Positions 11,657 to 23,505 of a DNA stretch of 64,000 bases are shown piece by piece (position 1 is the first letter of the stretch; each line of letters begins with the position of its first letter). The position numbers were made by a program, and so were the translations under genes. This DNA is from Bugulina stolonifera (taxonomy: Eukaryota; Bryozoa; Gymnolaemata; Cheilostomatida; Bugulidae), in the NCBI GenBank assembly GCA_935421135.1, contig OW285194.1:3343501-3407500 (forward strand), read 5' to 3'. The notes under the pieces are model-generated. The model was not told where the DNA came from and did no database searches. It saw only the letters and a list, made by a program, of their open reading frames with translations.

Positions 11657-12806
11657 ATGAACATTAATATAATATTGTACTATGCAGCAGTTCTGGGGAG
11701 CCCACATGTATATGATGTGTGGTGAGTGAATCAATGTTTTTACATGTATATGATGATATGAAGATTGATGTATTATGGATTATAGTTCATGGATACGTAT
11801 CATTGGAATTTAATACTAAGAGTGTATTTTAGGTAGGAACTTGTGTATGTACATAACGGGTTTACTGCATAAATGCACAACTTTTGGGAATACCACAAAT
11901 TAAAAAAAGAAAAAAAAATTTTGGTGCTACACATATGTTGCGTTTTCCTTGGAAACAAAAGAAGTTGTCTGCTCATTAATTTAACCAATGGGAGAGTAGA
12001 TGAATCTAAGTGACTGAAATAATAGCCTGTAAACCCACAAAAGGCAACTGGAGTTAGTGATGCATTTACATTAAATCTCTTTGAGGTTCACCTCTCCTTC
12101 TTATTGGAGCATACAATGGAGATTAAGACCTCTACTATTTTAGCAATAATATATATCGAAACACATGGGTTAAAAATTAGGTTCAACTAAATGTAAAGAT
12201 TTCCTATGCATAACATGCACCTGAGATCTTTTATTCAAAATTATAGTTGAGGGTGGATACAATGTAGCTCAGAACTGTCTATTGACAGCTCTGAGGTTAT
12301 TTTATTCTCCTGGTATTTATAATAGGGATTGAACCCTTCCTACAGTGCCGGTCTATTGTTGAAATAATTTAAAAACCGTTGCTATACTGCTTTCATCTAT
12401 TTTGCAGTCAGTAGAATATATTATAATTTAAATATTTACTTTCTCATTATGGTAAAGTCTATTCTTTAACTCACAGCAGAAAAAATGCAGATCTATTTAG
12501 ATCTTTGCTTTCTTACATGGGAATAATAGCTAGAAGGTAAATTGGGAAGTTTTAATACACTGTTTATCCAATATAATTACATGTATGATGACATCTGTAT
12601 TGGTTTCAGGCAGTGTTAAAGGATATAGAGGATGTCCAGGTAATGACAGGAAGTGTCATGAAGCATGTCGTAGCCTTAGACTGCACTTGACTGGAGCTTG
12701 TTCTAAAGAATTAAAGAAGACATGTCTGTACAGAACATCTGATGGAATTTCGAGAAGGCTCTTTTTCTGGGAGAGGATGAATCACGATCGAGTAGAGATA
12801 AAATAG
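11657..12806 (+). pseudogene. Decayed copy of the cysteine-rich peptide gene
   Basis: Exon 1 (11657-11721) aligns with the signal-peptide exons of the family and ends at the same GTGAGTGAATC donor. It is 65 nt rather than 61, and the net +4 puts it out of phase with exon 2. Exon 2 (12610-12806, acceptor GGTTTCAG) keeps five cysteines, but the final Cys of the C-x-C pair is Tyr and the tail is shortened. The frame break and the missing cysteine argue for a pseudogene. An alternative would be an undetected splice site or assembly error restoring the phase, but the lost cysteine would remain. The intron is 888 nt, longer than in the intact copies. Confidence 0.75.
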
Positions 12807-14337
12807 CCAGATTGTCTTTGTTACTTATTGTCTTTGTTATTTATTTTGGAAAGGTGCTATTGTAATGACTGACCACCGGTCCATTCGTATCATCGGTTTA
12901 ACTAAATACTATCAGGTATAAATGCTTCAAAATATATTGTTCAAAATATCAATGTGATCAGGAGAATGAGATATGTCTTATGTTGCAAGAATCTTTTTGA
13001 TTTATTCATTTAAAAAAAACTTGATATATTGTTCTGTCAGTTATTCTTTATGCTTCAGCATAGGTAAATTAACTGGGAAAACAATGTATTGCCATTGGAT
13101 GTCCATTCAAATATGAGCAGTTCTATTGGATAACTCAAAGTCAGCGATTATGGCATGGGCTCTATTGTTAAACTACAATGACTTTGTGATGCATTGTTTT
13201 GCCAGTTATTCTGTTGGAATTTGGTCAATCCATTGTTTTCTCAGTTGAACTATTGCAACATTTGCCCAATGCAGGGTTTCATATAACTTAAAAACACTAT
13301 TTGCAATATTGGAATTCAAAGTTAACTTTTTTACTTATGAAACTGTATGTTATGAACATCTCAAAAATGCAAAAAAAATCTACATCAAAATTTTGGTGAT
13401 ACATTGTTTTCTCAGATATGGGCAGTATCGAACAGCGCTGTAGCGCTACTCTTTTGGGGTCGTTCATTACAAGTAGGCCTAGTTATGCAATGCATTGGCA
13501 AGCTACAGTGTACATGTACATATGAAGAGTTGAATTCCAAAATGCGACATAGACCATTTTCAAAAAAATTGAGGTTGAAATCCCACGGTGTTCTTCACAG
13601 TACAGAGCTTTATATGAACCAAAATATTTTTTTTAAAATGCTGCTTATCCACAGTAATAACATTGGAAATACCAGTATACTGTTCCAAAATGAGATATAT
13701 CCATGATTGTTGAATTCCAAAATGAGACAAATCCTTTTGTCCAATGACAATGTGTGCTCTTCAGCTAATCAGCCAATCAGTATCAACCTAGTATTTCATG
13801 CAGAACTCAATAATGAATTCAATGTACAACCCTGCTGGTTTTGATTCCTTGGATGAAAGTGTTCAACAAACCTCTTCTAATAGTAACAGCAAAAAAAGAC
13901 CAAACAAAGAGGCTCACCAACAAACTATTAGAAAAAAGCTCTTCATAGTGGAGAAGTGACAATGTCAGAATAACACAATACGCTGGCCCAGGGCTCAAAT
14001 GTGCCAAGTGGACAAATTCTGATTTTGAGTAATTTACATTTGAAGTTTAGATAGCTGTAGGTAGCTTCATTGGTTTTAGATGTAATTATCCAGTACTTAC
14101 AATATTTACACATTATGACTATGTAGTTATTTATATATGGTTATTGTTTGAAATCCCCATTGTCATAGATTAACAAAGGATTAACAAATCTGTGATGGCA
14201 CATTTGTTCACTGAACTGCTGTGAATTCAGAGAACAATGTGCCAACTGGCTTGTCCCAATACAACATTAGTGACTATAGTAAGGGTTGCACAAAGAAACT
14301 CAACAAAATTTTCAGCCAGTGGATCAAGCTTGTTTAA

Positions 14338-14560
14338 AGATGATGTAATATAATATAAATCATTATAATATAATATGATATAGTATAATATAAAATAATA
14401 TAATATAATATAACATAACATAATATAATATAATACAATAATTAGTAGCCTATAATACAATATAATATACAGTGTACTAATAATATTATAATATTCATTG
14501 TAATATATTATAATATTCGTGAAACTTAAGACAATAATTATGATATTATAGATATACATG
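14338..14560. repeat. AT-rich low-complexity tract (TAATA repeats)
   Basis: Nearly pure A/T built from ATAAT and ATAATAT units. The Tyr/Ile-rich minus-strand frame over it is an artefact of composition. Confidence 0.9.
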
Positions 14561-15790
14561 TATATACTGAGCAATGGAGGAAAATAATATGATAAAACAA
14601 TTATTATAGTTCCATGCCTAACAACTTAATTAGACTCTAATATATACATGTACACTACATTATATCATTTCTAGTACCATAATACTACGCATTATAATAC
14701 TATGTCATGTTATATTAAAGAATGTAAATGCAATACGCGTAATAAAATAATGTAATATACTATTAATGTATTATTTTTGTTATTATGTTATGTGCATAAT
14801 ATATATAATATTATAACAGCCTACATGGAAACAGTGCATATCCTACATAGTTTTAGTGGATGTACATGTACCTTAGAATGTCATTAGAGCTTACTTTTTA
14901 AACATGTTCCACAAGTCTGGCATTTTCTCACTGCAAAGCTCAGTGGTTGAGGTTTTACTAAGTTTTACTTAGTTAATAATGATTTGACTATCTCATTTAA
15001 TGGGGCTATTTTAGCGAAATTCTCGCAATAGGTTCTTTCTTCTTTATATATTTGATCGAGTTCTAGCATTGGAATGCCAGAAATACTTTGGTATTTCGTT
15101 TGTGATGGGTTGTGAGATAAATCATAGTATTATTTATGTTTAGTATAATATCTGTACATACAGTCATGTATTTACCAAATTAACAAGGGGGCAATAACAC
15201 AATTACTAAATTGAGTGTTGACAAAAACTCAATTTTACGTTAGCCTCGTATGATGTAGTATAAAACCTAGTTATCGCTGCAAATGCCGCTGATGAGTCTA
15301 TAAATACTGTAAATATTGTTTATAGGGCTAAATATATAGCTAATACTTGATTTCAGTATGCATAGACCGAGGAAATATATAGAACAACAATGAAACTTGC
15401 CAGTTGGCACATTTGAGCCCTGTGTTTACACAGTGGCAAAACCCAGATGGCACAAATGTGTCACTCAAATAATGAGATCTAGTGGGCAGAATTTTTTCAT
15501 TTTTGAGTTTTAGATAGAACAAGCATCTCAAAGTGACCTGAGCATAAAAACTCAATTTTTTGGAAATGACCATTTGGCACATTTGAGACCTGGGCCAGCG
15601 AATAGCCAATTTGATCCATTTCTTAATTTTTGGGCAGACATGCATGCACGTGATAATGTTTAGATTGCTGTCAGAGATTGTGACAAGGGCTTCATTGTTT
15701 ACTTTGAATTATTGACTAATTTAGTACAAGCTGTTATATGACAATAATAACATTCAACTGTTTGATTCAGTTGCATATATGAATCAGTGT

Positions 15791-15826
15791 CAAAGTGAGA
15801 CATATCCGAGGATATGTCTCACTTTG
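15791..15826. repeat. Perfect 17-bp-arm palindrome
   Basis: CAAAGTGAGACATATCC is followed after two bases (GA) by its exact reverse complement. The same GAGACATATCC word recurs imperfectly in the surrounding 3 kb. Confidence 0.9.
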
Positions 15827-16044
15827 GAACGGGATGTAAAATTCAAAGGACTGTAGCGCGGCCACATTGCTCACATGATTTTCATAAAACATCCCAATGA
15901 TTGGGCCTAAGTCTAACATGTTGAAATGCGAAAAACTTTGTGGTCTGTTGTACAAAGCTTTGCTGTGAAAATTCTTTCTCAAATATAAGAAATTGGAAAA
16001 AATGGACATGTCTCATTTTGGAATGCAGCTCTTCATATTATACA

Positions 16045-16262
16045 TGGACACTGTTACATGTGCTTACATGTATTTACATGTACAGTGTACATGTAAGTAC
16101 ATGTACAGTGTACATGTACTTACATGTACACTGTACATGTACTTACATGTACAGTGTACATGCACTTACATGTACACTGTACATGTAAGTACATGTACAG
16201 TGTACATGTAAGTACATGTAAGTACATGTAAGTACATGTAAGTACATGTACTTACATGTAAA
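16045..16262. repeat. Palindromic ACATGTAC satellite
   Basis: Alternating TACATGTAC, AGTGTACATGTA and AAGTACATGTAC units form a short satellite in which nearly every unit is self-complementary. The overlapping plus-strand frames are repeat translations. Confidence 0.95.
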
Positions 16263-17310
16263 ATGTGATAGATGGAACTGTTGACCCCCAGAACCTTGAT
16301 GCTGCATGTTCTACTAGCTAAATTCAGCTGGCCATGCCGAAGCTCTCCCCATCCCCTTGTACTGATACCTGTACTTAGTACTTCTGTTTGATCACTAAAC
16401 TAGAATTCTGTCACAAGTTTCAACAATGTGACGATTAGAATAGTTCAGAGCTGTGTTGAGATTGACGGTTGGAACATTATAATATTGGTATCAATAGAAA
16501 TCATACAATTAGCAAAATATCACCACATTTTTGTAATACAAACCGGTGAGACAGGTGAAGAGAGAGCACAATAATAGGCATTGGGAGAAAGCAGTTGGGT
16601 AAGGAGAAATTGGTTACAATATTAAATCTTCTACATATCGCCAAAGGAAAAATAATCTGGGAACAAAGTTCGGAAGGTACATTGTAAATGTATGTACATG
16701 TCACTACCACAAACATGTACTTCTTGGTTATCTGTACATACAGCTATTTCACTTAGTGTTAAATGCGAACAACAAAGTTTGTTTTTTTACCAAATCTCTA
16801 TTGCCACAACATTGTTAGCCATGTATAGTTTCTAGCTATATTATGCTTATATTAGTCTTGTCAGGTAGTATGAGGTATTCCAGGGTTGTAATTAAGGTGA
16901 TAAGCCTTTGGCCCATCTCTGGTTGTATCCGCATCAAGCATACTGTGCCTGTACAGTCCTGCAAAATACATGTAATATTATTCGACCAATATTGATTAAA
17001 ATAGTAGATTCAGTCAGTGGCATTAGAAGCTGAAGCAAACTATCAATTATATTTATGTCAAATAATGTTCTACTGGAGTGAAAAAAAAACCCAAGCAACA
17101 AAATCTGGGATCAGCCCTGTCTGCTGCCAACTGATACATTGATCAATGTAACGCTGAATCAAGGTTCTAATAAACAATTGTAATAGTTTAAATCAAGAGC
17201 CAGTATTGTGATGGAAAACAGAACGCAATATTCCATTAAATGCATTATTTGTCGCCGCATAAAATCTGGTAGTTGAGATAACTTTAGACGCATTGTGAGC
17301 CAGCATCCAC

Positions 17311-17384
17311 TGATTGGTTGATAAACCAAATTATTCCATTGTTTTCAAAACATTAGAATGTGCAGCTACACATAGGTATATAAG
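17311..17384 (+). promoter_or_regulatory. Conserved promoter block of the 17.5 kb peptide gene
   Basis: TGATTGGTTG (an inverted CCAAT box, 17311-17320), then CAAATTATTCCATTG, then TATATAAG (17377-17384), 86 bp before the ATG. The TATA element with its flank GGTATATAAGTCAGTGTCT and the CAAATTATTCCATTG block recur upstream of the 62 kb copy. The TGATTGGTT block recurs upstream of the 22.8 kb copy. Conservation across duplicates in non-coding DNA supports a functional core promoter. Confidence 0.7.
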
Positions 17385-17469
17385 TCAGTGTCTAAAATTT
17401 ACTGACATTGAGGAACTGGCTGGTCGAAGTGTTCAATTTTCAAAGAACCGAAGACTTTATCTCATCAAA

Positions 17470-18095
17470 ATGAATATCAATATATTGTACTATGCAGTGA
17501 CTGTGGGAATCTTACTTTATATGACGTGCGGTGAGTGAATCAGTATGTCTGTGAATTTTCTCTATAATATCACTGTCTGGTCACCATTTAAAGCTTATCA
17601 ACTTTTAATTCCCCAATTATTAAAGAACTTCCTCCAGGACACTGACAGAATAATAAATTTCAAAAAGGCACTTATAGGTGTTTCTGTGCAGCACTACATA
17701 TAGTTGAGTGAGTGTATATATATAACATGTACACATAGATGTATGGTTGTGATTAAATTAAGTGTAATTTGTTCCTGCTTAGAGCTTTATGAGCACCTGA
17801 AGCTGTCACTTTCAAGTTACTTACAGTGTTCATTCACTAGGTGAAAGTCTCTGTATTGGTTTTAGGTAGTGTTGATGGAAATGAAGGATGTCCAGGTGAT
17901 GACAGGAAATGTGATCAAGCATGTCAAGCTCTAGGCCATCACTTGAGTGGAGCTTGCTCTAAAATTCTACCGAATAACTGTCTGTGTGGAGGACCACATG
18001 GAATCTGGAGTAGGTACCCTGCCAGAGAAAGATTAAATAGGGAGATACATGCAATTCAGTACCCACGGACTATAATGCCACCAATATGGCATTGA
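17470..18095 (+). CDS. Secreted six-cysteine peptide, CS-alpha-beta (defensin-like)
   Basis: Exon 1 (17470-17530) encodes a 20-residue hydrophobic signal segment beginning MNINILYYAV. A phase-1 intron of 335 nt (GTGAGT...TTTTAG) is followed by exon 2 (17866-18095). The precursor is 96 aa. The mature region has C-x6-C-x3-C-x10-C-x7-C-x-C, from GCPGDDRKC through NNCLC. This is the C...CxxxC...C...CxC order of cysteine-stabilised alpha-beta peptides, and GAC-x7-C fits the gamma-core GxC(x3-9)C. After the last Cys comes an approximately 40-residue basic tail with RYPARER, longer than in ordinary defensins and a candidate for processing. The upstream in-frame extension to 17314 lacks an ATG and contains the TATA box. 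Defence against microbes is the family inference; no target is known. Confidence 0.85.
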
Positions 18096-18133
18096 TCGTT
18101 TACATCTAGTTTGGAAAGGTGGCACTTTTTAAT

Positions 18134-18139
18134 AATAAA
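18134..18139 (+). terminator. Polyadenylation signal
   Basis: AATAAA 38 bp after the stop codon of the 17.5 kb peptide gene. Confidence 0.65.
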
Positions 18140-19230
18140 ATTTCATCGAAAAAATAGAGAATTTTTACGTTACTCATAACTACATTTGTATAGTGAAACT
18201 CTGGAATTACCAAAGTCACATGTCAGTGTCATGATATGATTAGATAGTTGAAGTCTAAAAGGTATACAGGGAAATAAATACATGTAAATGGGGTAATAGG
18301 CATACTCGAACATTGTACTGGGTCATAATAAATATGAGGCTGTTTGTAATAGAACAATTCAACAGGAGTGTTGGCGATTGGCTAATGCATGTTATTAAGG
18401 GTAACCCTCCCCCCCTTTACTTTTGATTACATACAATGTACATGTAATGTACATGTATAAACCAAGCGAAACTTACACCTAGCTGTAAGGTGAAGTTTAG
18501 TAGGTCAGTTTAAAGAGACATTGTGTAATAATGGCGTGCATGTAACTCATTTATTGAAGCATGCTCCGGTCACGATAATATTGATCATGATGATCATGGC
18601 TGTTACACGTGCATCCCATGTTCCACTCGATAAAATGGTTCTGTAGGTAGGAAAAAACCCACTTCTATTCTCAACTAATAGAAGCATATACATGTATCCT
18701 AGTACCCCATGCGCACAATACTGACTTCAGGTGCACGCTGTATTTAGTCGATGCCAGCTAAAAGGAGAATAAAGGCCTGACTAGTATAGTTAACACTAGG
18801 AGTTTGGGCCAACAAGACTGAATTCTACACCATTCACGTCATGATAACTATCAGACATTGAGAACTTTTAGGGTCGATGATGTACATGTATAATGGTTTA
18901 GAAACACCAATAGTATTATTGCATCTACTTAGAGGAGTATTGGCCTTCTAAAATCAGGCATTCGGGTAAGCTTTACAACATTGAGTATTACGTAGGTTAA
19001 AACACTGAATGTGCGAGCGATGCACAATACAAGGTACATGTAGCTACATGTATTATAATCATACAATATAAGGATTGGTATGCACTTGGTATGACATTGT
19101 ACAAGAATGATTAGATAGTGCGTGGCAAGTTTATGCAAGTATAAAGTGAGTTAGGCAACTGTCAAGACACTAGTGTGCGTTAACTAAATTTACAAATTTA
19201 CATGTATTTAGAACACGCTGTTATTTGTAT
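18140..19230. other. Intergenic, no gene seen
   Basis: No supported feature apart from scattered ACATGTA motifs. Confidence 0.45.
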
Positions 19231-19984
19231 TGTAACGGTCAGGACATTTGCCTATATGACGACAGCTAATCTGATGGACCTTATAGTACCTTAAGTGCCT
19301 AGTAGTTGCCACAGCTTTACTTATCTAACTTTTGGTTTCTTGCACTTAGCTACATGTATCTTGTTGCTCATACCTACATTGTTGTGCATGTTCTAACCGT
19401 ACACTTTTAATAATTACATATCATTGATTGAGCAATTATGTCCTTTTCATCCCCATGTAAAGAGGCCCGGCATCTCTGAATTGCCTGATATTGAATTTGC
19501 ATGTGGTCTAGATGATTTTAAGCATCTTCTGTCAAACCCGACTTACTTTGGGTCGGCCCTCGGGCTTCCGGTCGCCATATTGTTGTGAAATTTCCGGACA
19601 ACACTACGTCGACTTTTTACAACAATACGTCGGCCATTATACAAAGCACATTGTTTGTATGTTTGTTGTCTCAGTTCATGCTTGGATCTCAATAAAGATA
19701 CATCTATACTTACAACGTATATACAGGGACTTTCACTTCGTAGATAGGTCATTCCAGTTGTTAAGGTCTTCAACCTTGCAACCCGAACTGCCTACTAGAT
19801 CGGATCACTCTCTTTCAAGCATCGACTGGGGACCATATAGGTCGTCTGTGGTAGTTATCAGACTACTAGTACCTGTTGATATTTAATGTAATGAGAGGGC
19901 CTAGTACCACTCATAGGCTCCTCATTTTGGACACGGGAGTAGTCTTAGGATGACAGCACATACCCCAAAAAAACCATTGCAACA
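19231..19984 (+). mobile_element. Near-complete solo LTR of the TGTAAT family
   Basis: Starts TGTAACGGTC and ends ACCATTGCAACA. In order it carries the family landmarks: the GAGGCCCGGCATCTC region, the ACGTCG-rich U3 segment, CTTGGATCTCAATAAAGA (poly(A) signal), GGGACTTTCACTTCG and the U5 end. No internal region is attached, so it is a solo LTR left by recombination. It is older than the 44-53 kb copy, judging from many differences. A target duplication was not evident. Confidence 0.8.
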
Positions 19985-20576
19985 TTATTGGCTAAAATAA
20001 TGTACACTCGCGGCTGAGAGGGCAAACCTTTTATGCAGGACCAGGGTCTGAACATATAATTGCGGGTCAGGTATTTGATTATTGTGGTTGATTACAAGTC
20101 ATTATCATACTAACCAATGAACTTTTTTTGGAGTTTACCATGTACATGTGCATGTATGAATTATCAGGTTATTTAGAAGCTTATTTTGTACATCCGTGAA
20201 ACTCAGACTCGATCTTAGTTGCCACTCGCATCCAAATTAGTACTGTGGTACGACATCAGTGAAAATGGCTTTGGTATAGAAGGCAGGGCCTTCTGTGTCT
20301 GGTCGTCACTTATTTATTGGGTTCCGATAGAGACATTTCTCTTGTACCAATGCAAGATTGAAGACTCTTAACTAAAGTTCTCTTGGTAAGTGACCTCAGG
20401 GCACATAGGTTGAGGTTGGTTCATTCTGGAGACTGTCAGTGTAAACCACAAACCTAGCAGCTTGGAAGCAGTAGAATAATTTGACTTGTCACCCAGCCAT
20501 AAAAATATCGACAATGCATCCACGTATGTAACCATACTTACATGTACTTCGCCTTAATGCATTTACATGTACTTCT
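19985..20576. other. Intergenic, no gene seen
   Basis: No supported gene between the solo LTR and the hAT-type element. Confidence 0.45.
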
Positions 20577-20584
20577 GTATACAT

Positions 20585-21770
20585 CAGGGGCGGATCTGGC
20601 TCAGTTTGAAGGGTTCTGCCAACAGGCGGGGGTCCAGGGGGCCGGCCAGGCCCCCTGGCGGGGTCCGGGGCAGCGCCCCGGACGCCGAAGCTATATGCTG
20701 GATTTTGTGTTAAATGAAGCAAATTTATGCACACTTACACTTGGAATCAACATGTTTCTGTTACATGCTAGTTGATCTCAGTAACCAGTTAAAAAAATTT
20801 GGGTTTCTGGAGACGCGTAAAGATTTAGTAAGTGAGGATTTACAACTAAGATAAATGCAGGAATTTCTACTTTGCAGAAATGCAATAATAATAAATTTAG
20901 AGCAGTGATATCTTGGGCAAGTATGTTGCAGGGGCTACTTTACATATTATGAATGCTTGACTGTGTATTAGAAATAGAAATTTAAAATTAGCTTATTTAT
21001 AACTATGGTTACTGTGCCAGGGCTCAAGATTATTTTGTAGCCTATTAAAAATATGCCATCACATGACTTTATGAAAAGAGAAATGATGCTAAATTTTGTG
21101 GTAGATAGAGATGAAAGTGTTATTATCCTAGGTTTCCCAAAAGCTGAAGAGTATGGACAATTTAGTGCATGGCATCTACATGTATGTGGAGACATTACTT
21201 TTTTTGTAATGTTTGAGCCTTGAGAGCATGTGCACATGACATGAAGTAGCTTATGAAATTTCAGAGGTACATACATGTATATCTTCAAAAATAATGCTGT
21301 GGCACTGTTACAACATGTATTACTCAGCCCAGAGCCATTGAGTGAATGGCTCTGACTCAGCCCAGCAGCAGCAGCTCATTGATAGCAGCAATTATTTTGT
21401 TATTATAACTGGTAATAACATTTACTGTGGTCACAAGTATAGTCTATCAAAAGTCACTCATTGTAAAGTAATTAGTGTAGTCTTATTTCCTGGCAAATAA
21501 AAGACTGCCAGTAGTGGGAGGGTACTGAAATATCCTTACTATAAATTGTATAGGATGAAAGCTCAATTCCTAAGCTATCTTTTGGTATGTTATAGCCATA
21601 TAGCATCATTTTCATCATAATATGCTTAGATTATGCTGGGCAGGGTAGGATGCCTCCGCAAATAAACTTACAACTGTGTGTTATCATGGATAGGTGGCAA
21701 TTTAATTTTTTTATTAGAAATGGAAGGTCCCGCCATGGCAGGGAGGGCGGGACCCCCAAATCCGCCCCTG
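20585..21770. mobile_element. Non-autonomous hAT-type DNA transposon
   Basis: Both ends are the inverted repeat CAGGGGCGGAT(C/T)TGG. The element is flanked by a perfect 8-bp direct repeat GTATACAT (20577-20584 and 21771-21778), the target-duplication length of the hAT superfamily. Subterminal DNA is strikingly GC-rich against the AT-rich surroundings (GGGTCCGGGGCAGCGCCCCG near 20660). No transposase frame is present in the 1186 bp. Confidence 0.88.
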
Positions 21771-21928
21771 GTATACATGTATTTTATTTTTTGATTCTTA
21801 CATTAACTCATATCATAGCACTTGTTTGTGACCCTGATCCATTATATTCTAGTGTTATTTAAGCATTTAGTGTGTAGCTCATGAGTTCTCATCCTTGACA
21901 AAAAATAACATCTTTCCACAAATGTGAA

Positions 21929-22829
21929 TCAATTCTTATTAGGTATTTTCTCACATATGTGAACTTTAGGGCTATTCATGGACATCTTCGTCATAATTTT
22001 CCAGAAATAGTACCTCGTCCAGTTTCCATGAGGTCCTCTGCACAGACAGTGATTCTTTGGAAATTTAGAGCAAGCTCCAGTCAAATTCTGTCCAAGATCA
22101 CGACATGCTTGATCACACTTTTTATCATCACCTGGGCATCCTCTATATCCTTGAACACTGACTGAAACCAATACAGATACCATCATCCTGGTGAATGGAC
22201 ATTCTATGCATTACGCTGAATTCAACCCTAAGCAAAGAAACTGAGTGAGGATTTAATTTCATTGGTAAATGCCAGCAAGGCTTTACTTTGTAAAAGCAAC
22301 ATAGTTTGTCCTTTTTAAATATACAGTTCTCTTTTGTATCCCATAAGGAGCATATGCAGCATATTTGGGCATTGCATAATTATGCAGCAATGACAACTCA
22401 TTTTATTCTGCTATACACAGAAGATTATCTTGCTCAGCTCGGTTGCATGGTAATAATGTTTAACGTAAGCAAAGGGATTTCCCTTTAGAGCAAGCATTAG
22501 TCGAGCTTGAATGTTGACAATACTGTCGGTCATTAAAAGCAGTCTCATCTTAACAGTATATAATTTTCAAATATGTCTAATAATGCCTCATAGCAGTATT
22601 TAAAAAAGATTTGACTGAACCAGACATTTTCTCATCTCCTAAAATAGAAATCTAAATCGGTTATAAATAGGTTTCTATCCTAAATATATTTACACCATTA
22701 AATCCCAATGGTGGATATCTCTAATCCGTGACAGACGATCCATGCATACTGCACACCAATTTACTCACCACATCTCATATACAGTAAAGTTCCCACAGCC
22801 ATTGCATAGTAAAGTATACTGATGTTCAT
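21929..22829 (-). CDS. Secreted six-cysteine peptide, CS-alpha-beta (defensin-like), second copy
   Basis: Exon 1 (22829 to 22769) encodes a signal segment MNISILYYAMAVGTLLYMRC. The phase-1 intron is 607 nt (GTGAGT...GGTTTCAG) and exon 2 (22161 to 21929) completes a 97-aa precursor. The six cysteines keep the family spacing (GCPGDDKKC through NHCLC). The C-terminal tail (RYYFWKIMTK...IPNKN) differs from that of the 17.5 and 61 kb genes, so the tail evolves faster than the cysteine core. The intron contains GGGATTTCCC (22474-22483). The upstream region is homologous to that of the 17.5 kb gene for several hundred bases. The role is inferred from the cysteine pattern only. Confidence 0.85.
22474..22483. 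promoter_or_regulatory. Kappa-B-like site in the intron of the second peptide gene
   Basis: GGGATTTCCC fits the Rel/NF-kappa-B consensus. It lies in a segment (AGGGATTTCCCTTTAGAGCAAGCA) that also occurs, slightly changed, at about 54.23 kb, so it may simply belong to a dispersed repeat. Function unproven. Confidence 0.3.
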
Positions 22830-23290
22830 TGTGCTGGAATAATATTATCTTCTGTTCTGTGAAGATTAAAAACTTCAATCAGTCATTCCCGAATACCAGT
22901 TCATTCTAGAGATTGAAATTTATATGCTCATATGAATCATTAACCTAATTGTTTGGAGACAATAGAAGAATGGGACTAAATAACCAATCACCAGAATATG
23001 CAGCCATTTAAAGTGCATCCATACCTATCTCAATTGCCCAAAATTACAAACAGAAACCAATGTATTCTCTGCAACATTTTTCTCCCTTTCATTCTACATT
23101 GTAAATTTCTATCACAATACTGGCTCTTGAATCAATATTCATTACCAAGGCTCATTAGTTCCCCCATTCAGCATGATTTTCAATTCATATCAGTTGGTAG
23201 CAGACACCAATGTTATCAGATTGTGTAGCTTCGAGTTTTGTCCCATTGTTTGATCCAACACTGCACTTGATATTTTCGTTACTTAAGCTT
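22830..23290 (-). promoter_or_regulatory. Upstream region of the 22 kb peptide gene, duplicated at 17.1 kb
   Basis: On the minus strand it contains TTCTGGTGATTGGTTA (CCAAT box) and TCTGCTACCAACTGATA. It aligns patchily with 17090-17469 and with the minus strand of 62029-62230. The TATA position holds TATAAATTTC rather than the TATATAAGTC of the other two copies. Confidence 0.6.
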
Positions 23291-23328
23291 CTAATATCAC
23301 TGTCTGTGTAAGACTCAAACAAGCCCAG

Positions 23329-23505
23329 ACCGACATGAAGGTATAGAAAACAATTTCACACAGTGTCAGCCATTGTAATGGAGATCAAATGGCGAATGTT
23401 CGCCAACAACACAAATAATATTTGTGTTGTTGGCGAACATTCGCCATTTGATCTCCATTACAATGGCTGACACTGTAAAATTGTTTTCTCTGCCATCACG
23501 TCCTA
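23329..23505. repeat. Long palindrome with perfect 57-bp arms and a 3-nt loop
   Basis: 23360-23416 and 23420-23476 are exact reverse complements separated by AAT. Imperfect pairing continues outwards (GAAAACAATTT on both sides, then GACATGAAGG against GACGTGATGG). The paralogous upstream region of the 61 kb gene lacks it, so it looks inserted after that duplication. It could be a fold-back MITE or a hairpin-RNA source. Confidence 0.95.

Larger units (their letters stand above)
12807..17290. other. Repeat-rich intergenic region without a gene
   Basis: No supported gene. It contains degenerate copies of phrases such as CCAAAATGAGACA and GGCTCAAATGTGCCAA in both orientations (about 13.4-14.3 and 15.4-16.0 kb), an AT-only stretch, and a palindromic satellite, listed separately. 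This looks like the remains of one or more DNA transposons whose ends I could not place. Confidence 0.5.

Noticed and set aside
14227..14574. 115-codon Tyr/Ile-rich ORF
   Set aside because: Composition artefact of an AT-only low-complexity tract.
17314..17469. N-terminal extension of the 17.5 kb peptide gene
   Set aside because: It lacks an ATG and contains the TATA box shared with the 62 kb copy; the ATG at 17470 is followed by a normal signal segment.
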